NCBI GenBank assembly: GCA_035328465.1
Contig: DAOLIQ010000067.1
Location: 1 to 18,968 of the forward strand
Direction of reading: 5' to 3'
Origin: JADJEI01 sp035328465
GTDB taxonomy: Bacteria > Bacteroidota > Ignavibacteria > Ignavibacteriales > Ignavibacteriaceae
Length of the DNA: 18,968 nucleotides
Position numbers and translations under genes: made by a program. The notes under the pieces were generated by a model. The model was not told where the DNA came from. It searched no databases and saw only the letters and a program-made list of their open reading frames with translations. Position 1 is the first letter of the stretch. Each line of letters begins with the position of its first letter. Of the stretch, positions 13,135 to 18,968 are shown piece after piece.

Positions 13135-14559
13135 ATGAGAAAACTTAAACTTAAATATGGATTGGAAGACTGGCGCGGGAAAATTGGGGAGGAAGTAAAT
13201 AATAATTCCATTGCAGAAATTGCACAGGCATTTTCCAATTATTTATTCGAGCGCAACGAGTCCGGAGAGAGAATTAAAGTAGCCGTTGGATATGATACGA
13301 GAAAAACTTCTAAAGAATTTGCACTTCTGTTCGCAAGAATTCTTTCCGGCAATTCCATTGTCTCACTGTTGTCAGAAAAATCAGGCATCTCGCCTGCTGT
13401 TTCTAATTATGTTAGATCAAATAAATTGAACGCAGGAGTGATTATTACGGGCGGGCATAAATCAGTTGATTATAATGGTATAAAGTTTAAAGATTTTTAC
13501 GGCGGTCCATTTTCCTGTGCAGATTCTATCTCGATCGAAAATTATCTCGGTGAATCTTTGGTGCAGGCTGATGATGAGTTTATTCACCAGGTTGATATTA
13601 GAAGCAGATATTATGAATCAATTGAGCCTCTTATTGATTTTGAAGCTATTCGGCATTCAGGTATTAAAATACTTATAGATTCAATGAGCGCTGCCGGTCA
13701 ACAAATATTAGAGAATCTATTTTTCAAACATGATATTGACTCGAAAACAATTTTCAAAATTGCCGAACACGATTTTTCTCAGCGCATACCTCTCGTTATA
13801 GAAGAAAATTTATTGCCGTTAAAAAATGAACTTGCCAAAACCAATAAGTATTCTTTCGGAATTGCTACTGACGGCGATGGAGAACGTTTAGGGATTATGA
13901 CCGAATCAGGCGAATGGGTCTCTCAGCAGGAGCTTTCAATTTTGCTTGCTGATTATATTTTAAATGATAGAGGAATATCCGGGGACATCGTGAAAACAGC
14001 GACTCTTTCGGATAAGATAAAAATTATAACAGAACCCTTAAACCGGAAAATCACTGAAACAAATCTTGGTTTTCGATACGTGACCGAATTACTCATAAAA
14101 AATGATATCGCATTTGGATGTGAAGAAAACGGAACTTTTTCATTTAAAAACCATATCCCTGATAGTGATGGAGTTTTCTTTGCATTACTTGTTACCGAAA
14201 TGTTGGCACGTTCCGGCTGTAAAAAGTTGAGTGACTTAATCAATCTAAAAAGGAAAATCTATGGAGAAATCTTTTTTAAACGTGAAAAATTAATAATAGA
14301 AGAATCACAGCGATCTTTATTTACACAGATTTCAAACTCTCCACTTTCAGCTCTGGGCGAATTCAAAGTGCGTGAAGTAAAATTATTTAATGGCAGGAAG
14401 GAAAATAAAACTGCTATAAAATTTATTTTCGAAGGTGATTTTAAGTGGGTTGTAATTCGCATATCTGAAAGTAACCCTACTATAAAAATATTCGCTGAAG
14501 GTAATTCGATTGACGAGGTTGATAGATTGATTGCTTTAACAAAAAATATTTTTAGTTAA
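13135..14559 (+). CDS. Phosphohexomutase-family protein with altered active site
   Basis: Over 474 residues this follows the four-domain phosphoglucomutase/phosphomannomutase fold, but every signature loop is changed. The N-terminal GTxGxR loop reads GLEDWR (9-14). The catalytic TASHNP loop reads TGGHKS (105-110), so the phosphoserine position is Gly107, although the following YNGIKFK is kept. The Mg loop is DGDGER (245-251; Asp246, Asp248, and Glu250 where Asp is usual). The sugar-binding GEESG loop reads CEENG (329-333). The phosphate-binding RPSGTEP loop reads RISESNP (442-448). Without the nucleophilic serine, normal phosphoryl transfer should be impaired, so this is a pseudoenzyme or an enzyme with a changed mechanism. 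The frame is open throughout, with codon use like its neighbours, so it is not a decaying gene. A Nudix gene follows 42 bases later. No ribosome-binding site is evident. Confidence 0.85.
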   Translation: MRKLKLKYGLEDWRGKIGEEVNNNSIAEIAQAFSNYLFERNESGERIKVAVGYDTRKTSKEFALLFARILSGNSIVSLLSEKSGISPAVSNYVRSNKLNAGVIITGGHKSVDYNGIKFKDFYGGPFSCADSISIENYLGESLVQADDEFIHQVDIRSRYYESIEPLIDFEAIRHSGIKILIDSMSAAGQQILENLFFKHDIDSKTIFKIAEHDFSQRIPLVIEENLLPLKNELAKTNKYSFGIATDGDGERLGIMTESGEWVSQQELSILLADYILNDRGISGDIVKTATLSDKIKIITEPLNRKITETNLGFRYVTELLIKNDIAFGCEENGTFSFKNHIPDSDGVFFALLVTEMLARSGCKKLSDLINLKRKIYGEIFFKREKLIIEESQRSLFTQISNSPLSALGEFKVREVKLFNGRKENKTAIKFIFEGDFKWVVIRISESNPTIKIFAEGNSIDEVDRLIALTKNIFS

Positions 14560-14601
14560 TTGAAAATGTTTCTTAAAAATTCTTTAAATTAAAAAATAAA
14601 C

Positions 14602-15012
14602 TTGAAAATCGAATTTAATTTTGCTCAGGCTGGGGTAATTCCATTTCGCAGAGTAAACAATTCAATAGAGATTCTATTAATTACCTCAAGACGAAAACAA
14701 AAGTGGATTATCCCGAAAGGTTATATTGAATTTAATCTTACATCCTTTGAATCGGCAAAAAAAGAGGCTTATGAAGAAGCAGGGGTTATTGGATCGAACG
14801 AAACTTACGAACTTGGAGAAATTATTTTCGATAAACCAATTGGCAAGTGTTTAATGAAAATCTATTCAATGGAAGTTGTAAAATTCTTAGATGATTATCC
14901 TGAAAGTAATTTTAGAAAAAGGAAGTGGTTTCCTATTGACGAAGCAATTGCAAAAATTGAAATGGAAGGAGTCGCTGATTTGATGCAAAAGATAAAAAAA
15001 TCAATCGATTAA
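14602..15012 (+). CDS. Nudix hydrolase
   Basis: The 136-residue Nudix fold has WIIPKG leading into the Nudix box at about residues 40-62 (GYIEFN, then FESAKKEAYEEAGV). The box keeps the metal-binding KEAYEEAG core (Lys for the usual Arg), but the first conserved Glu (position 7 of the box) is Leu, a change common in the WIIPKG subgroup related to dinucleoside and diphosphoinositol polyphosphate hydrolases. Substrate unknown. The start is a TTG at 14602, since an in-frame stop lies just upstream and no ATG is near; no Shine-Dalgarno is seen, so coupling to the preceding mutase-like gene is likely. Its 3' end overlaps the convergent recX gene by 12 bases. Confidence 0.87.
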   Translation: MKIEFNFAQAGVIPFRRVNNSIEILLITSRRKQKWIIPKGYIEFNLTSFESAKKEAYEEAGVIGSNETYELGEIIFDKPIGKCLMKIYSMEVVKFLDDYPESNFRKRKWFPIDEAIAKIEMEGVADLMQKIKKSID

Positions 15013-15642
15013 TTCTTCTGAATTACCAGAGAATAAATTCCGGATATTTTTTTTTATCAAATCAATTTCAAATCCTTTTGATAGTAGGAATGAAAACAAC
15101 TTCTGCTTTAATTGTTGATCAGTGTAATTTCTTTTTCGTAATATGTTCACTTTTTTCTCGGCAAGCTTTTTTATTTGTTCAGAATCATCATGCAATGCAG
15201 AATGAAGTACTATCTCGATAACATCATTCTTAATACCCCTTTTGATTAGCTCCCCCTTTAATTTTGAGCTGCCCCAGTGCTTTGTCCTGGATTTTTCTTC
15301 GACAAATATTCCGGCAAATGCCTCGTCATTAATAATTTTATTAGAAATTAAATTTTGTATCACCTCATCAATCAGTTTTTTACTAAATCTCTTCTGTAAA
15401 AGTTTTATCTGCAATTCTCTTGAAGAATGAACTCTCTTCGCTATTAGATTTAATGCTTTTTTTTTTATAAAATACTTTTCATTCTCGTTTTTAAGCTGAT
15501 AAAAAAGGCTCTCGGAAACTGCATCACCTTTCCTCAAGCCGTTTTTAAAAATTACCTCATAGGAAAGAATCATCTCGCCCTGATCATCAAAAAAAACTGA
15601 CGCAGATTCATCGGAACGTTTAACAATTCTTTCAATCGTCAT
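15001..15642 (-). CDS. recX: RecA-modulating protein RecX
   Basis: The 213-residue protein is built of three-helix RecX repeats: ALNLIAKRVHSSRELQIKLL with the FSKKLIDEVIQNL segment, then NDEAFAGIFVEEKSRTKHWG with KLKGELIKRGI, and a C-terminal YTDQQLKQKLFSFLLSKGF. RecX binds RecA filaments and inhibits recombinase activity. The gene follows recA by 15 bases, its usual place. No clear ribosome-binding site precedes the ATG, so translation probably depends on recA read-through, which keeps RecX low relative to RecA. The N-terminal 60 residues are a strand-rich extension seen in Bacteroidota-group RecX proteins. Confidence 0.92.
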   Translation of the reverse strand: MTIERIVKRSDESASVFFDDQGEMILSYEVIFKNGLRKGDAVSESLFYQLKNENEKYFIKKKALNLIAKRVHSSRELQIKLLQKRFSKKLIDEVIQNLISNKIINDEAFAGIFVEEKSRTKHWGSSKLKGELIKRGIKNDVIEIVLHSALHDDSEQIKKLAEKKVNILRKRNYTDQQLKQKLFSFLLSKGFEIDLIKKNIRNLFSGNSEELID

Positions 15643-15657
15643 TTAATATGCAGTAAA

Positions 15658-16725
15658 TTACTTCGATTTCTTTTCTTTTGATTGAGGTTTATCATCGTCC
15701 TTTTTTTCTGGTGATTTAGTATCTCCTTCCTTAATCATTCCAAGTTTAATTTTCACCTGTTTTGAGAGTTCTTCATAAATCTCCGGTGATTCAAGCAGCT
15801 TTGCTTTGAATTGCTCTCTGCCTTGAAATCTATCTTCGTTAAATGTAAACCACGAACCGCTTTTTTTAATTATTCCCTGATCAACTGCTAGATCAATTAC
15901 ATCGCCTGATTTACTAATGCCTTCATTGTACAATATATCAAATTCTACTTCCTTAAAAGGAGGGGCAACTTTGCTCTTTACAATCTTAACTCGTGTTCTG
16001 TTGCCAATAACATCATTGCCGTCTTTAATAGCTGCGATTCTTCTGATATCTAGTCGAACAGAGGCGTAAAATTTGAGTGCGTTACCACCCGTGGTTGTTT
16101 CGGGATTGCCGAACATAACGCCAATTTTACTCCTCAGTTGATTAATAAATATGACTGAAGTTTTTGATTTCGAAATTGCGCCGGTAAGTTTCCTTAGCGC
16201 TTGAGACATAAGTCGAGCCTGAACTGCCATAGTTGCATCACCCATCTCACCCTCAATTTCACTCCGCGGAACGAGTGCAGCGACGGAATCGATCACAATA
16301 ACATCTAATGCGTTACTGCGAACGAGCGTGTCAGTAATTTCGAGAGCCTGTTCACCAAAATCAGGCTGTGAAATAAGCAAATTGCTTGTATCCACACCAA
16401 GTCTTTTTGCATAATTAACGTCAAGAGCATGCTCTGCATCAATGAAGGCTGCGAGTCCCCCTGCCTTCTGTGCCTCAGCAATTATGTGAAGGCAAAGAGT
16501 TGTTTTTCCACTTGATTCAGGTCCGTAAATTTCGATCACTCTACCTCGAGGAACACCACCAATACCAAGAGCATAATCTAATGAAAGCGCCCCGGTTGGT
16601 ATTGATTCGATGTTGTTAATGACACCATCGCCAAGTTTCATAATCGCACCCTTGCCGTAAGTTTTTTCTATACTGGCAATTGCATCGTCTATTATTTTTA
16701 TTTTTTGATCACGATCAGAACTCAT
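15658..16725 (-). CDS. recA: Recombinase RecA
   Basis: This is the DNA-dependent ATPase of homologous recombination and SOS induction. The 355-residue protein has Walker A GPESSGKTT (68-76), Walker B VIVIDSVAALVP, the L1/L2 loops (EIEGEMGDATMAVQARLMSQ; FGNPETTTGGNALKFY), and a long Lys/Asp/Glu-rich tail. The ATG at 16725 is chosen because GGAGG (16731-16735) sits five bases upstream; an alternative in-frame TTG at 16737 would place the start upstream of, and partly inside, that ribosome-binding site. It lies 13 bases after thpR. No LexA-type box is recognisable in the short gap; regulation may come from a promoter further upstream. Confidence 0.99.
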   Translation of the reverse strand: MSSDRDQKIKIIDDAIASIEKTYGKGAIMKLGDGVINNIESIPTGALSLDYALGIGGVPRGRVIEIYGPESSGKTTLCLHIIAEAQKAGGLAAFIDAEHALDVNYAKRLGVDTSNLLISQPDFGEQALEITDTLVRSNALDVIVIDSVAALVPRSEIEGEMGDATMAVQARLMSQALRKLTGAISKSKTSVIFINQLRSKIGVMFGNPETTTGGNALKFYASVRLDIRRIAAIKDGNDVIGNRTRVKIVKSKVAPPFKEVEFDILYNEGISKSGDVIDLAVDQGIIKKSGSWFTFNEDRFQGREQFKAKLLESPEIYEELSKQVKIKLGMIKEGDTKSPEKKDDDKPQSKEKKSK

Positions 16726-16738
16726 TTCAACCTCCAAT

Positions 16739-17287
16739 TTAATTGAGAAAATATTTTTTTATTTTTTTATAGTGTGAACCGTCCGGCTTCAATTTACTTT
16801 CATACAGTGATATTTCATTTACAATAAAATTTAATCCGGAAAAATTCAGTGATTTAACACTTTTTATGAATGCATCAGACACAGGTTTTTTGATCCTCAA
16901 AATTGTCAAGTGTAATTTCAATTTTTTTTCTGATTTCTTTATTCCTAGTTCAAATAATCTCTGGCCCAATTTAAAAGCTATTTGATTAATTATTTCATTA
17001 TTAGATAATCCAATGTAAAGAATTTTGGGATTATTACCGTCAGGAAAAAAATTAAATTCGGTCAACGATAATTTTACTTTCTCAAAATTGTTGAGAAATG
17101 AAATTTGCTCTACTATCAATGGAACCATTTCATTCGGAACTTCACCGATAAATTTAAGTGTTAGATGGATTTTCTCCTTCTTTTCCCATCTCATATCGTT
17201 GTGTTTGTCACTTAAACTATCTATTAAATTAAAAATCTTACTTAAAATTAATTCTGGGACCGGTATCGCAACAAATAATCTATTCAT
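16739..17287 (-). CDS. thpR: RNA 2',3'-cyclic phosphodiesterase (2H family)
   Basis: The 182-residue 2H phosphoesterase has the paired catalytic motifs HLTL (from His41) and HLTI (from His126), set in the family blocks MNRLFVAIPVP, RWEKKEKIHLTLKFIGEV and LHLTILRIKKP. Members (ThpR/LigT) hydrolyse 2',3'-cyclic phosphates on RNA ends. The ATG at 17287 gives the usual family N-terminus; an in-frame TTG at 17302 would add five residues and lacks support. The start overlaps the cinA stop by 8 bases, so translation is coupled, and the stop lies 13 bases before recA. The cinA-thpR-recA order recurs in many bacteria. Confidence 0.92.
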   Translation of the reverse strand: MNRLFVAIPVPELILSKIFNLIDSLSDKHNDMRWEKKEKIHLTLKFIGEVPNEMVPLIVEQISFLNNFEKVKLSLTEFNFFPDGNNPKILYIGLSNNEIINQIAFKLGQRLFELGIKKSEKKLKLHLTILRIKKPVSDAFIKSVKSLNFSGLNFIVNEISLYESKLKPDGSHYKKIKKYFLN

Positions 17288-18536
17288 CGAAAGTAATACC
17301 AAGTAAATGACGGCGCAGCATCTCCAATGCAGCCTGAGCAGCTCTTTGTTTATTTCTTAACCGGTTATCTCCAAACAGAAATTTTTTTGCCGTGCAGACT
17401 TTATCATCACACAAACCAATATAGACCAAGCCGACTGGTTTCTCAGCACTTCCCCCTGTGGGTCCCAAAATTCCTGTTAATGAAATTCCTATATCACTTC
17501 CGCTAATTGATTTTACTCCCTCTGCCATTTGCCTTGCAACTTCAAAACTTACTGCACCAAAAGCATTAATTTTATCCTCATCAACTTTTAGGATTTCAAC
17601 TTTTGCGGCATTACAATATGCGATAACACCCCTGTCATAATATTTGCTGCTTCCACTAATGTCAGTCAATAGACTTGAAAGATAGCCCCCCGTACAAGAT
17701 TCTGCCACAGCAAGACGTAACTCTCTTTCAATTAATAATCTCGAGACAACATTTTCAAGCACTTCATCTTCCCGTGAAAAAATATATCTGCCAACCTTGC
17801 TTCTGATCTTTTGCTCGATTTCTATCAGTTTATTTTTTGCAGTTTCTTCATTTTCCTCCTGGACAGTCACCCTCAACTTTACACTTATCTGGCTTGGAAG
17901 GAATGCGAGCTTTGCTCCTTGTAAAAGCTCATCTAAATTTCCTAACCGTTCAGCGAGTATCGATTCGCCAATTCCTGTGGTCAACAAAATCATTTTTTTG
18001 ATAACAAAATCTTCTTTACTAGTAAGTTGAGTAAGTTTCGGTACTACAAAAGATTCCATCATGCCTTGCATTTCATACGGTACCCCAGGCAAAACGACAA
18101 AAATTTTTCCGTCTTTTTCGATCCAATACCCCGGGGCAGTGCCATTCTGATTCCTTATTGGCTGGGCAATTTTAGGAACCAGGGCCTGACCTTTAATAAT
18201 ATTTGATATTGTTCGTCCTCTCTTGGCAATTAGGGATTTAATATCGCTAAGCACATCCTCGTTTTCTATTAACTCAGTGTTAAAAAATTTGACCACACAA
18301 GACCTTGTAATGTCATCGTGAGTTGGGCCTAATCCACCGGTAACAATAATCAAATCATTTTTTTTCCATGAATCGTTAAACTCTTTCAGAATTGCAGTTT
18401 CATCATCCCCAATAGTTGACACCATTTTAACAATAATATTTATATCAGATAATTTTCTTCCGATAGAAGAGGCATTGGTATTTACTGTTTGACCAATCAA
18501 TAATTCATCACCAATAGAAATTATATGTGCGTTCAT
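17280..18536 (-). CDS. cinA: CinA: competence/damage-inducible protein with NMN amidohydrolase domain
   Basis: The 418-residue full-length CinA has an N-terminal MoaB/MogA-like domain (about 1-170: ISIGDELLIGQTVNTN, IVTGGLGPTHDDITR, VVLPGVPYEMQGMM). A linker domain follows (about 180-250), then a C-terminal PncC domain (about 260-415). The latter holds AESCTGGYLSSLLTDISGSS with catalytic Ser280, VIAYCNAAK with Lys312, and LTGILGPTGGSAEKPVGLVY. It deamidates nicotinamide mononucleotide (NAD salvage), and the N-terminal domain hydrolyses ADP-ribose in characterised members. GILGPTGG differs slightly from the usual GIAGPGGG. It lies 12 bases after pgpA and overlaps thpR. Confidence 0.96.
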   Translation of the reverse strand: MNAHIISIGDELLIGQTVNTNASSIGRKLSDINIIVKMVSTIGDDETAILKEFNDSWKKNDLIIVTGGLGPTHDDITRSCVVKFFNTELIENEDVLSDIKSLIAKRGRTISNIIKGQALVPKIAQPIRNQNGTAPGYWIEKDGKIFVVLPGVPYEMQGMMESFVVPKLTQLTSKEDFVIKKMILLTTGIGESILAERLGNLDELLQGAKLAFLPSQISVKLRVTVQEENEETAKNKLIEIEQKIRSKVGRYIFSREDEVLENVVSRLLIERELRLAVAESCTGGYLSSLLTDISGSSKYYDRGVIAYCNAAKVEILKVDEDKINAFGAVSFEVARQMAEGVKSISGSDIGISLTGILGPTGGSAEKPVGLVYIGLCDDKVCTAKKFLFGDNRLRNKQRAAQAALEMLRRHLLGITFDE

Positions 18537-18548
18537 TAGAATATTGTC

Positions 18549-18968
18549 CTAAAAATGTAAATTCGATTTATTAAGGATTAATAAGAATAATTGCATAATA
18601 ATTAATGTGTATGTACCTGCAATGATGTCATCGGCCATTATTCCAACCCCACCTTTAAACTTTTCAACATTTCTTGCAGGTGATGGCTTAATTATGTCTA
18701 AAATCCTCCAGATTAAAAATGCAATAAAACTTAGAAATAAACTCTTTGGTAAAAATAATAATGAAATCCACATTCCAACTACCTCATCAATGGTGCACTC
18801 TGCAGGATCTTTTCCAAATTTTATGTCAAATTTATTGCCAATAAATATGCCGTAAATTGTAAATATCAGGATTAATGGAATATGAATGAAAGGATTTTCG
18901 AATCCAGGTATAAAATAGATTAGCAGTGCCAGGAGACTTGCGAAACTTCCTGAAGCAATCGGTATGTA
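18549..18968 (-). CDS. pgpA: Phosphatidylglycerophosphatase A, 5' end beyond window
   Basis: The frame is open without stops from the window edge to the TAA at 18549, giving 139 visible residues. These include YIPIASGSFASL near the truncated start, then KFGKDPAECTIDEVVGMWIS, IIKPSPARNVEKFKGG and GIMADDIIAGTY, the full set of PgpA motifs, with four hydrophobic membrane segments. PgpA removes the phosphate from phosphatidylglycerophosphate to form phosphatidylglycerol at the inner membrane. The usual N-terminal start (about 15-25 residues) is missing because the gene runs off the window. A Met at 18773 lies inside the conserved region and is not the start. It heads the visible part of the cinA-recA operon. 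Confidence 0.93.
   Translation of the reverse strand, partial: YIPIASGSFASLLALLIYFIPGFENPFIHIPLILIFTIYGIFIGNKFDIKFGKDPAECTIDEVVGMWISLLFLPKSLFLSFIAFLIWRILDIIKPSPARNVEKFKGGVGIMADDIIAGTYTLIIMQLFLLILNKSNLHF

Noticed and set aside
16726..16737. Upstream TTG start for recA
   Set aside because: The TTG is directly before and partly within the GGAGG ribosome-binding region that serves the ATG at 16725.
1..18968. CRISPR arrays, insertion sequences, attachment sites, riboswitches
   Set aside because: No spaced direct repeats, transposase genes, target duplications or recognisable aptamer patterns were seen. The repetitive look of 662-3631 comes from degenerate TPR coding repeats.

Overview
The window is AT-rich, densely packed bacterial chromosome. 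I infer a member of the Bacteroidota/Chlorobiota/Ignavibacteriota group, most like Ignavibacteria. Reasons: long TPR proteins paired with an outer-membrane protein carrying a VELPDFVITG motif; ECF sigma/anti-sigma genes with small Spy-like periplasmic proteins; a biopterin pathway of the kind known from Chlorobium; and three promoters that fit the Bacteroidota-type pattern (TTG, 20 bases, then TAnnTTTG) better than the E. coli one. No mobile element, CRISPR array or rRNA gene is visible, and there is no gene-free stretch over 300 bases.

Layout. (1) 33-3709, minus strand: a 989-residue exported TPR protein, then a short outer-membrane-type protein with a TonB-box-like motif that looks cut short. 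(2) 3816-5416, minus: tRNA-Leu(GAG), an exported 252-residue TPR protein, an intrinsic terminator, and a cysteine-free carboxymuconolactone-decarboxylase-like gene starting only 10 bases past that terminator. (3) 5465-8687: a divergent envelope-stress-like module. An ECF sigma factor, membrane anti-sigma factor and Spy-like protein are read leftward; a lipoprotein of unknown function and a second Spy-like protein are read rightward. (4) 8870-11991, minus: a tight five-gene operon in transcription order phenylalanine 4-monooxygenase, peroxiredoxin, 6-pyruvoyl-tetrahydropterin synthase, GTP cyclohydrolase I and an SDR that is probably sepiapterin reductase. This is tetrahydrobiopterin synthesis from GTP together with the enzyme that uses it. 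(5) 11985-13001, minus: murB. (6) 13135-15012, plus: a phosphohexomutase-family protein whose catalytic serine and other signature loops are altered, followed by a Nudix hydrolase. (7) 15001-18968, minus: pgpA (partial) - cinA - thpR - recA - recX, a compact housekeeping and DNA-repair operon.

The observations most worth following up are the self-contained biopterin/phenylalanine-hydroxylase operon with an embedded peroxiredoxin, the phosphohexomutase paralogue lacking its phosphoserine, and the divergent sigma/anti-sigma/double-Spy locus.
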